Source of the DNA: JAUUSJ01 sp964439395
GTDB lineage: Bacteria; Bacillota; Clostridia; Lachnospirales; Lachnospiraceae
NCBI GenBank assembly: GCA_964439395.1
Contig: CAYTNV010000002.1
Location: forward strand, 1 to 64,000
Direction of reading: 5' to 3'
DNA length: 64,000 bases
A program made the position numbers and the translations under genes. The notes under the pieces were generated by a model. That model did not search any database and was not told the DNA's origin. It was given only the letters and a program-made list of their open reading frames with translations. This document shows positions 16,415 to 25,409 of this stretch, piece after piece. How positions within the stretch are numbered: position 1 is the first letter of the stretch; each line of letters starts with the position of its first letter.

Positions 16415-19400
16415 ATGGATAAGAAAAATAAAAATATAATAGAGAGATTTTTGGAGTTTTTCTCACAGCTTATATATGCTTTTGCTTTTTATGCACAGGA
16501 GTTGAAAGAAAAGCTTTTTGGAGGAGGAAAAAGGTCAAATAAAATAGAAAAATCGAAGAAAAAGCCAGATGGAAAAGAGCAAATACATTCTTCGCCTATA
16601 AAGAAAAAGACGAGGTCGACGAATATTCTTGATTCTTCAAAACAGAGCCAAAGATCAAAATCAGATCAAAAAACAAAACTAAATCAGACTAAGACAGTGA
16701 GACAGGTAGATATTGAAGATATTTTGGAAGCGATACAAGAAGAGCAAAGACAGCAGGAGAAAACAAAAAATATTTCTAATATTTATGAGGTGAACTCACA
16801 AAGTAAACCAAAATCACATATTACAGAAATTTCATTAGAAGAAATTAGAAAAAAAAGAGAGAGTATACAAGAGCAAAGAAAAGAAGAAACTCGTGGACAT
16901 GAAGAAAAGGTAAAGAGAGAACAAAAAAAGACAGAATCTGTACATAAGACAGAGATACCAAAATCAAAAACAGATTCAGAAAAAAAGATAGAGAAAAAAG
17001 AGATATCAAAGAAAAAGACGGTAAAACAAGAAAAGACAGAGCCAGGTTGGTTAAAAAAACAGCTAAAAAATCTAGAAGAGCGAAAGAAAAAAAGAGAGGA
17101 AGCTGCCAAAAAGGATTTATCTGTAAAAGAGACAGACAAAGAAGAGCCAATTAAGAATGTACAGGAGCTAGAAAAAGAAGAGCACAGTGAGTTTGATGAT
17201 AAAAAGACGGAAGAAAATTTCAGTAAAGTTTCTGAAAAAGATATGTCTATAAACCAAGGGAAAGCAAAGCAGGATGAGAAGCTAGATGAATTAAAGAAGA
17301 AGCAAGAAGAGCAGCTTGAATTCATTCGCAGAAGACAGCAAGAGCAAAGACAAGTAGAAGAACAAAAAGCTCAATTTGAAGAACTGAGAAGAAAACAGCA
17401 GGAGCAAAATAGATTACAAGCTGAGGAGAGAAAGAAAAAAGAACAAGAGCAGCTTGCAGAAAAATTAAAAAGACAGCAAAGGCTAGAAGAATTACAAAGA
17501 AAAGAGCAAGAAGAAATTGAGGCTCTAAGAAAAGAAAAAGAGCAAGTTGAGTTAGAACTCAGCAGAATAAGGCAACAAGAACAAGAGCAGTTAGAAGTTT
17601 TAAAGAGAAAACAGCAGGAGAAAGAGAAGTTAGAAAGCTTAAAACGTGCCCAGGAAGAAAAAGAGCATCAGGAAGCATTGAGACGTGCCCAGGAAGAAAA
17701 GAGACACCAAGAGGAGTTGAAACATGCCCAGGAAGAGAAAGAACGCCAGGAAGCATTAAGACTTGCTCAGGAAGAGAAAGAACGCCAGGAAGCATTAAGA
17801 CTTGCTCAGGAAGAGAAAGAACGTCAGGAAGCATTAAGACTTGCTCAGGAAGAGAAAGAACGTCAGGAAGCATTAAGACTTGCTCAGGAAGAGAAAGAAC
17901 GTCAGGAAGCATTAAGACNNNNNNNNNNNNNNNNNNNNNNNNNNNNNNNNNNNNNNNNNNNNNNNNNNNNNNNNNNNNNNNNNNNNNNNNNNNNNNNNNN
18001 NNNNNNNNNNNNNNNNNNAGGAAGAGAAAGAACGTCAGGAAGCATTAAGACTTGCTCAGGAAGAGAAAGAACGCCAGGAAGCATTAAGACTTGCTCAGGA
18101 AGAGAAAGAACGTCAGGAAGCATTAAGACTTGCCCAGGAGGAAAAGAAACGCCAAGAAGAGCTAAGACTCGCGAGGGAAGAGAAGAAACGCCAGGAGAAA
18201 ATCAGACTTGTTCAAGTGGAAAGAGAACGTCAGGAGGCACTAAGACTTGCCCAGGAGGAAAAGGAACGTCAGGAGGCATTAAGACGACTTGCTCAGGAGG
18301 AAAAGGAACGTCAGGAGGCATTAAGACTTGCTCGGGAAGAAAAGGAACGTCAGGAGGCATTAAGACTTGCTCAGGAGGAAAGAGAACATCAAGAAGAACT
18401 AAAACTTGTTCAGAAAGTAAGGGAACAACAAGAGCAGAAAGCGTTGATTGAAGAGCCAAATAAATCTATGCAATCTTTAGATATGGAAAAAGATGCACAG
18501 ATAGAAGAACAGAAAATAGAGCAGCCAGTTCTTGAAGATGAGCCAATAAATACAGATGCTCAAATACCAAAGAAAAGAGATTTTCGATGGATTCGAAATG
18601 GAGCGGTGGCTGCGATTTTTGCAATAGTTCTTATGTTAGGTGGTAATATTATCGGAAATAAAATTTCCTCCAATATTGATATAGAACCTACAGTAGAGGC
18701 AGTATCAGAAGAAGATGAAAATTCATCTATTTCTCAAGAAGAAGGTAGCGTGACACTTACCTTTGTGGGGGACCTTATGTGTCATATGCCGCAATTTCGA
18801 GATGCATACGATGTAAAAACTGGAGCATATAATTTTTCAAAATGTTTTTCTCAAGTTGACCAATATTTACAAGAGGCAGATTTAACAATTGGTAATTTAG
18901 AGACAGTATTTGCAGGGCAAGATCAAAACTATAGTGGGTATCCAACTTTTAATACACCGGACGATTTGGCTAGAACCTTAAAAGAAGTTGGATTTGATGT
19001 TTTGACAACAGCAAATAATCATAGTTTTGACCGAGGAGAAAGTGGAGTAGTTCGAACTCTTGACATACTTGATGAGGTAGGAATTAGTCATATAGGGACC
19101 TATAGAGAAGAACAAGAAAAGCAAAATATTGTAATAAAAGAAGTAAATGGTATTAAATTTGCCTTTGTGTCTTTTGCTACTTTTACAAACCAAGATGCTG
19201 ATAATGCGGCGACTCATATTAATTACTTGACACAAGATGAGGTAAATAGTCAAATTCAGCTTGCTAAGGCACAAAATCCAGATTGTATAGTCGCAATGCC
19301 ACATTGGGGAGAGGAATATGAGACAGTTCCAAATGACGCACAAAAGGAGGCTGCAGATATGCTTATTGAGGCTGGAGCAGATATTATTGTTGGAAGTCAT

Positions 19401-20003
19401 CCTCATGTAGTTCAAAAAATGGGCAAGAAGAAAGTAACAGGAGAAGACGGCAATACAAGAGAAGTGTTTGTAGCATATTCTTTAGGTAATTTTACTTCTA
19501 ATCAAAATAGTGAATATACAAGAGATGAGGTAATTCTCAATTTAACAGTGAGAAAGGGTGCGAATGGTATTTATATTGAGAAGATAGGATATCGTCCAGT
19601 TTATATGAATAAACAGGGAACAGGCATAAATACAAAGAGCTTCCAACTTATTGATATTATAACATACAAAAAAGAGTTTTCTCAGGATGGAGATGAGGAG
19701 GCACAAAATCTCTATAATACAGTGCAAGGCTCAGAAGAACATATAAAAATGCTCTTAAGGGGAGAGGCTCCAGAGGATGAAAATGCAAAAGAAATAGAGT
19801 CATCGGCTACAGAGGTGGAGACAACAACAAGCCAAGGTGATAGTTCCGCAAATAGTGCAGAGACGACAACATCTACAGCAGCAGAAAGTAGTCAGACAAG
19901 TGAAACATCCACAGCGGCAGAAAGCAGTCAGACAAGTGAAACATCTACGGTGACAGGAAGCAGTCAGACAACTACATCATCTGCATCGACAGTTATGAAT
20001 TAA
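16415..20003 (+). CDS. Membrane protein with cytoplasmic 13-residue repeat coiled coil and extracellular CapA domain
   Basis: This is one gene read across a 100-base N gap (17919-18018) that puts the two sides in different apparent frames. The N-terminal part is highly charged (Lys/Glu/Gln) and soluble. It leads into tandem copies of a 13-residue unit LAQEEKERQEALR, predicted to be a long helix or coiled coil. A single membrane helix follows (AVAAIFAIVLMLGGNIIG, about 18607-18660). Outside lies a CapA/PGA_cap metallophosphatase-like domain: FVGDLMCHMPQ, GNLETVF, TTANNHSFDRG, MPHWGEEYE, GSHPHVVQ. A Ser/Thr/Glu tail of about 75 residues ends the protein. CapA domains act in polyglutamate capsule export or in lipid-linked wall chemistry; the exact role here is unknown. 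A terminator follows at 20041. Confidence 0.85.
17638..18420 (+). repeat. Tandem 39-bp coding repeat interrupted by assembly gap
   Basis: Units of 39 bases encode L-R-L-A-Q-E-E-K-E-R-Q-E-A. About eight units precede the gap and about ten follow it. The central ones are nearly identical at DNA level and the outer ones diverge (for example KRAQEEKEHQE, LVQKVREQQEQ). One unit after the gap has an extra Arg codon. This is coding repeat, not CRISPR. Confidence 0.9.
17919..18018. other. Assembly gap of 100 N
   Basis: The gap lies inside the 39-bp repeat. A round 100 is a scaffold placeholder, so the true repeat number and length are unknown, and the apparent frame change across it is an artefact. 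Confidence 0.95.
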
Positions 20004-20040
20004 TAGTAATAAATGAAAAGATTTTATTAGCAGAAAAAGG

Positions 20041-20093
20041 AACTGGCTTCTGAAGGTTAGACTAAGAATCTAATAATCGGAGGTCAGTTTTTT
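20041..20093 (+). terminator. Intrinsic terminator after the CapA-domain gene
   Basis: AACTGGCTTCTGA pairs with TCGGAGGTCAGTT over 13 positions (three G-U), followed by six T. Confidence 0.75.
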
Positions 20094-20252
20094 ACTGTCT
20101 AAATATTGTTCCAAAGTTCTTTTTTTGAAAAATTTATATTGTTTTTTAACACAAGTGTTTTACATGAAAAATAGGTAGACATTACATAGAAATAAAGTGT
20201 TGAATTTTGTAAAATGAGAAGAAAATATGGAAAGAGGATTGGGAAAGTACGA

Positions 20253-20963
20253 ATGCTCAAAATTGCAGTATGGGATAGAGATGAAATATTTTTGCAAAAT
20301 TTTCAAGAACAGATAATGCGATTTGGAAGAGAAAAACAGATGAAAATTATAGTGAGAAATTTTGAAAATATATTTCAATTAGAAGAAGTTTTAACACAGC
20401 AATTCCAAATTTTTTTCTTAGATATGACAACTATTCAGATGGAAGGAGAGGACATTATTCCTTTTATAAAAAAGAGAGATAGAAAAGCGTATATTATTTT
20501 TATGAGTTCTAATCACGAGCATCTAGTAGGAAACTATGAAGGTAGAGTATCAAGATATTTGATAAAACCGATATCATATAAAGCATTAAAAAATGAAATA
20601 AAAAGAGCAATACGTATACTAGGAATCCGAAAAGAGGAAGCAATTATTTTAAAAAGTAGAAATAGTTGGCATAAAATTTATTTGGCAGATATTCGATATA
20701 TTGAGACAGCTGGTAGATTTACAAAAATACATACGGAAAATGGAATTTTAGAGACGAAGAAGAGAATGAAGGAATATGAAGAGATTTTAAAAACAAAAGA
20801 TTTTGTTCGATGTCATAATAGCTATATCGTTAATTTAAGATATATACAAGAAATTAAAAAATTTGAGGCAATCTTAGAAACAGGAGAACGAGTATTTATT
20901 AGTAAGGCAAAGAAGAAAATTACAAAGGAAAAATTTATAGAATATATAGGAATTATTGTGTAA
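20253..20963 (+). CDS. LytTR-family response regulator, orphan
   Basis: This is a DNA-binding regulator of the AgrA/LytR type. The receiver part shows the acidic pair WDRDE near residue 8, the phospho-acceptor region FFLDMTT, and LIKPIS with the conserved Lys-Pro. The C-terminal LytTR domain includes IRYIETAGRFTKI and FVRCHNSYIVNL, a classic LytTR sequence. I prefer the ATG at 20253, preceded by GGGAAAG, over the ATG at 20214, which lacks a ribosome site. There is no adjacent histidine kinase, so the partner is elsewhere or the receiver acts without phosphorylation. Possible targets include the neighbouring CapA-domain gene or itself. A strong terminator follows. Confidence 0.87.
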   Translation: MLKIAVWDRDEIFLQNFQEQIMRFGREKQMKIIVRNFENIFQLEEVLTQQFQIFFLDMTTIQMEGEDIIPFIKKRDRKAYIIFMSSNHEHLVGNYEGRVSRYLIKPISYKALKNEIKRAIRILGIRKEEAIILKSRNSWHKIYLADIRYIETAGRFTKIHTENGILETKKRMKEYEEILKTKDFVRCHNSYIVNLRYIQEIKKFEAILETGERVFISKAKKKITKEKFIEYIGIIV

Positions 20964-20973
20964 TAAGTATAGA

Positions 20974-21023
20974 AGAAACTCTCACAGTATGAAAAAATCG
21001 TATTTTGTGAGAGTTTCTTTTTG
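20974..21023 (+). terminator. Intrinsic terminator after the LytTR regulator
   Basis: AGAAACTCTCACA pairs perfectly with TGTGAGAGTTTCT (13 bp) and is followed by T5. Confidence 0.85.
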
Positions 21024-21139
21024 TCTCTATAAGTAGTCCATTATACTTTGTCATAATTGAAATATAATAGTAAACATAGAAAAAATATATTTTTTACGAG
21101 ATAAAAGATAAGATGTTTTTTATTGAGAAAATAAGAATA

Positions 21140-21436
21140 TTAATGGTTTTCATTTAAATTGGAGAAATCCTCTATCCCATCTTCTCCATAGTAGAGATCT
21201 TCATCATATTCCTCATCGTCTGTTTCATCAATGTCAATTTCATCTGGTAGAGAATAGACGCTAGATTCCTCACTGGATGTATTAGGAGTAGTTTCTGTTG
21301 TCTCTATAGAAATATCTGATTGAGAGGTGTTTTTTATATTTTCTTCTGGAGTGTTTATATTTTCCTCTTTCTGACAAGAGGTCATAGACAACAGAGAAAG
21401 AAAAACAAAGAATATAATAAAAAAATTTCTTTTCAT
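21140..21436 (-). CDS. Small acidic lipoprotein
   Basis: The 98-residue product begins MKRNFFIIFFVFLSLLSM and then TSC, a type II signal peptide with the lipobox cysteine at residue 21. The mature part has Thr/Ser/Glu-rich sequence followed by a strongly acidic tail (ETDDEEYDEDLYYGED). I recognise no family. A strong ribosome site (GGGGGAAC) precedes the start on the minus strand. It has its own promoter, arranged back to back with that of the redox-type gene on the other side. It may be an envelope-attached metal- or cation-binding or stress lipoprotein, but that is speculation. Confidence 0.72.
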   Translation of the reverse strand: MKRNFFIIFFVFLSLLSMTSCQKEENINTPEENIKNTSQSDISIETTETTPNTSSEESSVYSLPDEIDIDETDDEEYDEDLYYGEDGIEDFSNLNENH

Positions 21437-21465
21437 ATAAGTTCCCCCTGATTTATTTTTCTCTT

Positions 21466-21494
21466 AGTATATCACGAAGCAATTTGTTTGTCGA
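21466..21494 (-). promoter_or_regulatory. Promoter of the small lipoprotein
   Basis: On the minus strand TCGACA (21489-21494) and TATACT (21466-21471) are 17 bases apart. The -35 box touches the -35 box of the divergent promoter. Confidence 0.6.
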
Positions 21495-21523
21495 TTGAAA
21501 AAGAAGAAAAACTCTGGTATTAT
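21495..21523 (+). promoter_or_regulatory. Promoter of the C_GCAxxG_C_C gene
   Basis: TTGAAA, 17-base spacer, TATTAT. It implies a leader of about 120 bases before the start at 21652. Confidence 0.6.
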
Positions 21524-21651
21524 AAAAATATACTTATCTTTTGAGTGGAACAGTAAAGGTTGATAGATAAGACGAAATGTTTATCTTCCTTTGAGATTGT
21601 ATTTTGATTAGTTCATAAAATATAGTTTGAGTTTAATGAAAGGGAGAAAAG

Positions 21652-22122
21652 ATGAAAGAGAGTAAATATTCAATAGAAGCTGCCAAGTTATTTAAAGAAG
21701 GATATAATTGTTCTCAGGCTGTTTTACTTGCTTTTTCAGATAAATATACGATGGAGCAAAAACAGGCGGCCAAGCTTGCCTCTTCTTTTGGTGGAGGTAT
21801 GGGAAGATTAAGAGAAGTTTGTGGAACAGTAAGTGGGATGTTTATCGTTGCAGGATTATTATATGGATATGATGATCCAAAAGCCAGCGAGGAAAAGGCA
21901 GAGCATTATAAGAGAATTCAGCATTTGGCTAAGAAGTTTGAGGAGGAACAAGGTTCTATTATATGTCGTGAATTATTGGGTCTTGATGTAAAAAGACAAA
22001 CTTATATACCTGAAAAGAGGACGGAAAAGTATTATAAAAAAAGACCATGTGTTGAATTAGTTACTTTTGCAGCCAGTTTATTAGAACAATATATAAATGA
22101 GATGGAAGAGAAAAATTCTTGA
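21652..22122 (+). CDS. C_GCAxxG_C_C family redox-type protein
   Basis: The 156-residue protein has the cysteine pattern of this small anaerobe family: GYNCSQAVL near residue 22, FGGGMGRLREVCGTVSG near 49-65, IICRELLG near 104, and RPCVELV near 137. The family is related in sequence to split-Soret cytochrome-like proteins, but no CxxCH haem motif is present, so it is better described as a putative redox or metal-cluster protein. The start follows AAAGGGAGAAAAG. Downstream, with its own promoter overlapping the end, is a flavin reductase-like gene, consistent with a shared redox theme. Confidence 0.83.
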   Translation: MKESKYSIEAAKLFKEGYNCSQAVLLAFSDKYTMEQKQAAKLASSFGGGMGRLREVCGTVSGMFIVAGLLYGYDDPKASEEKAEHYKRIQHLAKKFEEEQGSIICRELLGLDVKRQTYIPEKRTEKYYKKRPCVELVTFAASLLEQYINEMEEKNS

Positions 22123-22147
22123 CGGATAATTAGAGAGCGAATATACT
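22119..22147 (+). promoter_or_regulatory. Promoter of the flavin reductase-like gene
   Basis: TTGACG, 17-base spacer, TATACT. The -35 box overlaps the last codons of the preceding gene. Confidence 0.65.
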
Positions 22148-22181
22148 ATACTTAAAGTTAGTATTTTTAGGAGGAATAGAT

Positions 22182-22694
22182 ATGTCATATAAACAAATAA
22201 AAATAGAAGAACTGCAGTTTAATCCTTTCTCCAAAATTGGAAAGCAGTGGATGCTTATCACAGCTGGAACAAAGGAAAAATTTAATACAATGACAGCGAG
22301 CTGGGGAGGAGTCGGTGTAAACTGGGGGAAAAATGTAGTTACTACCTATATTCGTCCACAGCGTTATACAAAAGAATTTGTTGATGCCAATGAGACATTT
22401 ACGATTTCTTTTTACGGAGAAGAGTATAAAAAGGCATTGAATATATGTGGTAGTATTTCTGGAAGAGATGAGGATAAAATTGCTAAGGCTGAATTAACTC
22501 CTTATTTTGTGGATGATACAGTAGCTTTTTCTGAGGCAGAGATGATTTTAGTTTGTAAAAAATTATATCAGACTGTATTAGAGCCAGAAGGATTTTTAGA
22601 GAATGAGAAAGAATTAGATGGCAAATGGTATCCACAGAAAGATTATCATACAATGTATATATCGGAAGTATTAAGGGTATTAATAAAAGAATAG
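22182..22694 (+). CDS. Flavin reductase-like FMN-binding protein
   Basis: The 170-residue protein belongs to the FMN-binding split-barrel flavoreductase group. Early residues read FNPFSKIGKQWMLITAG and FNTMTASWGGVG, the flavin-contact segment; YIRPQRYTKEF and ETFTISFYGEEY follow, as in related anaerobe reductases. It probably uses a reduced pyridine nucleotide or ferredoxin to reduce flavin or a small substrate in the cytoplasm. The ribosome site is AGGAGG. It has its own promoter and is followed at 34 bases by the DegV gene. Substrate cannot be predicted. Confidence 0.83.
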   Translation: MSYKQIKIEELQFNPFSKIGKQWMLITAGTKEKFNTMTASWGGVGVNWGKNVVTTYIRPQRYTKEFVDANETFTISFYGEEYKKALNICGSISGRDEDKIAKAELTPYFVDDTVAFSEAEMILVCKKLYQTVLEPEGFLENEKELDGKWYPQKDYHTMYISEVLRVLIKE

Positions 22695-22728
22695 AGAAAA
22701 TAGTGCATAGATAGAAAGGAATAATAGC

Positions 22729-23592
22729 ATGAAAAAAATTGCCGTTGTTACAGATAGTAACAGTAGTATGAGCCCAGAAGAAGCAAAGAGTATCGGAGTA
22801 TTTTTTATTTCTATGCCTTTTTTCATTGATGGAGAACTTTTTTTTGAGGGAAAAGATCTTACACAAGAGAAATTTTATGAAATGCTAAAAAATGATATAG
22901 ATATCTCTACTTCTCAGCCATCTCCTGGAGAGATTACGAACTTATGGGATGAAATTTTAAAAGAGTATGATGAGATTGTTCATATACCAATGTCCAGTGC
23001 ATTAAGTAGTTCTTGTCAGACAGCTAATATGCTCGCAGAGGATTATGACGGAAGAGTTTTTGTTGTAAATAATAAAAGAATCTCTGCTACCCAGAGACAT
23101 TCTGTATTAGACGCTCTTTCTATGATAGAAAAAGGATACAATGGAGCAAAAATTAAAGAGATTCTGGAAAAAGAAGGATTAGAGTCCAGTATTTATATTG
23201 CTTTAGAAACATTAAAATATTTGAAAAAAGGTGGCCGTATCACACCAGCAGCAGCGATGCTTGGAACTGTGCTGAATTTGAAGCCAGTTCTCCAAATCCA
23301 GGGAGGAAAGTTAGATTCCTATGCTAAATCAAGAGGAATGAAGCAGGCAGAGCGTGTAGTCATTGAGGCAATTAAGAAGGATTTGCAGGAAAGATTTGCA
23401 GGCCAGGAAGTTTTTATTGATGCTGTGTATTCTGGAAGCAAGGAGCATGGTGAAAAGTGGAGACAAAAAATACAAAAGGCATTTCCAGAATATGATATTC
23501 ATCTTTCTCCACTCTCTCTTAGTGTGGCATGCCATATTGGAGATGGAGCAATTGCAGCCACCTGTGTTAGAGTGATAGACGAGAGAAAGTAA
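22729..23592 (+). CDS. DegV family fatty acid-binding protein
   Basis: DegV/FakB proteins bind a fatty acid and present it to the kinase FakA for acyl-phosphate formation and phospholipid synthesis. The sequence begins KKIAVVTDSNSSMS, with the conserved DS. It has DISTSQPSPGEI near residues 60-72, PMSSALSSSCQTA near 90-102, and LKYLKKGGRITPAAAMLG near 163-180, all signature regions. Length 287 is typical. A strong terminator follows at 23604. No fakA-type gene is present in the window. Confidence 0.92.
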   Translation: MKKIAVVTDSNSSMSPEEAKSIGVFFISMPFFIDGELFFEGKDLTQEKFYEMLKNDIDISTSQPSPGEITNLWDEILKEYDEIVHIPMSSALSSSCQTANMLAEDYDGRVFVVNNKRISATQRHSVLDALSMIEKGYNGAKIKEILEKEGLESSIYIALETLKYLKKGGRITPAAAMLGTVLNLKPVLQIQGGKLDSYAKSRGMKQAERVVIEAIKKDLQERFAGQEVFIDAVYSGSKEHGEKWRQKIQKAFPEYDIHLSPLSLSVACHIGDGAIAATCVRVIDERK

Positions 23593-23603
23593 AATATGCT
23601 TTA

Positions 23604-23650
23604 AAAGTCTTAGGAAATTTATTTTAAAAGTTTCCTAAGACTTTTTTATT
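23604..23650 (+). terminator. Intrinsic terminator after degV
   Basis: AAAGTCTTAGGAAA pairs perfectly with TTTCCTAAGACTTT (14 bp), followed by a long T-rich run. Confidence 0.9.
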
Positions 23651-23692
23651 TTTTTTTTAAAAAGACTTTAGAAAGATTTTAGATTAATAGAA

Positions 23693-23721
23693 TTGTAAAA
23701 AAAATAAAATTATGGTAATAT
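23693..23721 (+). promoter_or_regulatory. Possible promoter of the DUF5688 gene
   Basis: TTGTAA, 17-base spacer, TAATAT, about 45 bases before the start. Confidence 0.5.
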
Positions 23722-23764
23722 ATGTATGAAAACATGTTTTCAAATTAAGTTTAAGGAGGAATAA

Positions 23765-24643
23765 ATGAATTATGAACAATTTTTGCATTATGTAAAGGAG
23801 CATATTGCAGATGAGATTATGAACGGACAAGACTGTCGTATCTTTATTAAAAAAATTAATAAGAATAATGGATTATATGTGGAGAGTTTACATATTTATA
23901 GAGAGGGAAGTAGAGTTTCACCTTCTATTGAATTAAATCCTTTCTATGAGCGATATCTTGATGGAGAGAGTGCAAAAGAGCTTTTAAGAGAAATCGCAGA
24001 TTTATATGAAAAGAATGCAGATTGTGGCTTTCCACTTCCTGTCTCCATCAAAGAGTTTTCTTCCATCTCTGATCGCATTATTATGAGATTGGTGAATTAT
24101 GATAGAAATCAGGCCGCTTTACAACAATGTCCACATATTAAAATATTAGACTTGGCGATTACTTTTCGGTGGTTGGCATATCAAGATGAGATAGGTGTCT
24201 CCACGGCTTTGATTACGAATCGTGAATTGGAAGTCTGGGAGAGAAAGGTGGAGCAATTGTATGAGCTTGGAGTGAAAAATACACCTAGTTTTTTTCCTGC
24301 AAGAGTGAGAACGATGAGGGAAGTATTAAGCGATTATATCGATATAGAGGAGGATGGAGTAGAAGTTTATATTTTAACGAATCATATGGGAATTCACGGA
24401 GCCATATGTATGTTTTATGAAACGATACTAGAGAGATTTGGGAGACAAATTGGGAGAGACTTTTTTATACTACCAAGTAGTATTCATGAAGTTATTCTAG
24501 TTCCTGTTATGGAATATCTAAAAAAGGAAGATTTATATCAGCTTGTGAGACAGGCAAATGATTCTATTGTTTCTGCTCAGGAGGTATTATCCGATTCTGT
24601 TTATTTATATGAGAGGCAGAAGCATCAAATTTCAATTCTATAA
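23765..24643 (+). CDS. DUF5688 family protein
   Basis: The 292-residue protein matches the general pattern of a family common in Lachnospiraceae: an N-terminal MNYEQFLHYVKEHI, a segment with LHIYREGSRVSPSI and LNPFYERYLDGE, then FRWLAYQDEIGV and a C-terminal part with DFFILPSSIHEVILVP, EDLYQLVRQAN and a final tyrosine-rich helix. There is no signal peptide or membrane helix. The biochemical role is unknown. It is monocistronic, between a strong upstream terminator and the cold-shock gene's own promoter. Confidence 0.78.
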   Translation: MNYEQFLHYVKEHIADEIMNGQDCRIFIKKINKNNGLYVESLHIYREGSRVSPSIELNPFYERYLDGESAKELLREIADLYEKNADCGFPLPVSIKEFSSISDRIIMRLVNYDRNQAALQQCPHIKILDLAITFRWLAYQDEIGVSTALITNRELEVWERKVEQLYELGVKNTPSFFPARVRTMREVLSDYIDIEEDGVEVYILTNHMGIHGAICMFYETILERFGRQIGRDFFILPSSIHEVILVPVMEYLKKEDLYQLVRQANDSIVSAQEVLSDSVYLYERQKHQISIL

Positions 24644-24764
24644 TTTTCTAAAAAAACACAAAAAAATACAAAAATACATTAAAAATATATCAATAATTAA
24701 ATAAAAATGATAAATTTTGAAAAAAATGAACATTCAAAATATTTAAATAATTCTTACAATTTCG

Positions 24765-24793
24765 TTGACTTTCCATTTTTAATATGATATTAT
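24765..24793 (+). promoter_or_regulatory. Promoter of the cold-shock gene
   Basis: TTGACT, 17-base spacer, TATTAT, leaving a leader of about 45 bases. Confidence 0.75.
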
Positions 24794-24842
24794 AGGGACA
24801 TCGCTGACTTTGGCGGCAAATAATATTTATTTTGGAGGTAAC

Positions 24843-25046
24843 ATGATGAGCAAAGGTACAGTAAAGTGGTTCAATAACCAAAAAGGATATGGATTTATTT
24901 CAGATGAACAGGGCAAAGACGTTTTCGTACATTATACAGGATTGAATATGGCAGGGTTTAAATCTTTAGAAGAAGGTCAAGACGTTGAATTTGATGTTGT
25001 AGAAGGAGAAAAAGGACCACAGGCAACTAATGTTACAAGGTTATAA
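24843..25046 (+). CDS. Cold-shock domain protein, CspA family
   Basis: CspA-type proteins bind single-stranded RNA and DNA and relieve secondary structure. The whole 66-67 residue protein is one cold-shock domain: KGTVKWFNNQKGYGFIS carries RNP1 (KGYGFI) and VFVHYTG carries RNP2, with a C-terminal GPQATNVTRL. Two adjacent ATG codons (24843, 24846) follow the GGAGG site; the second gives the canonical 66-residue form. The gene has a strong promoter, and downstream a large hairpin at 25252 beyond two copies of the short repeat. Confidence 0.95.
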   Translation: MMSKGTVKWFNNQKGYGFISDEQGKDVFVHYTGLNMAGFKSLEEGQDVEFDVVEGEKGPQATNVTRL

Positions 25047-25087
25047 AATTCGTACCTTTTTGATATATAATTTTTTCCATAAAAATA

Positions 25088-25226
25088 GTATACCCACAGA
25101 GTACACTGTGTTCTAAATCCTTATAGGGTGGAAAATAACTTTGTTATTTCATAAGGTATACACATAGAGCACACCGCATTCTATGCCCTATGGGCGAAAA
25201 CAGCTCATGCTGTTTCACAAGGTATA
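25088..25226 (+). repeat. Two tandem copies of the GTATACC-type short repeat
   Basis: Copy 1 (25088-25161) begins GTATACCCACAGAGTACAC and ends TTTCATAAGGTATAC. Copy 2 (25156-25226) begins GTATACACATAGAGCACAC, runs through TATGCCCTATGGGCG, and ends TTTCACAAGGTATA. The copies share the GGTATAC junction, and the ends are inverted (GTATACC against GGTATAC). Related copies lie at 16227, 35143, 45912 (reverse) and 52471. Confidence 0.75.
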
Positions 25227-25251
25227 GGTAAAAATTCATAAAGACGAAATG

Positions 25252-25319
25252 AAAAAAGCTGTTATAATAGATTTTGGTCATATGATATATGAGACAAATT
25301 CTTTTATAGCAGCTTTTTT
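25252..25319. terminator. Bidirectional terminator between csp and the DUF4250 gene
   Basis: AAAAAAGCTGTTATAA pairs with TTATAGCAGCTTTTTT over 16 positions (one G-U), with A and T runs at the two edges so it works on both strands. Confidence 0.8.
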
Positions 25320-25409
25320 ATCTTGATTATATTATGAAAATCTTTAACAAGCGATGAATATTCGCAAGAACTTGCAAAGTAGAAAAGTCAATTTGGGGAT
25401 TTTTCTATT

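Noticed and set aside
17638..18420. CRISPR array
   Set aside because: The units are contiguous 39-bp coding repeats with no spacers.
17559..18459. Minus-strand frames across the 39-bp repeats
   Set aside because: They are mirror readings of the coding repeat, with proline/leucine-rich periodic sequence and no start signals.
18216..20003. CapA-domain protein as a separate gene starting after the gap
   Set aside because: The repeat reading frame runs continuously upstream to the gap edge; the frame change is due to the placeholder length of the gap.
22483..22866. 127-codon minus-strand frame
   Set aside because: It spans two well-supported + strand genes and their intergenic ribosome site.
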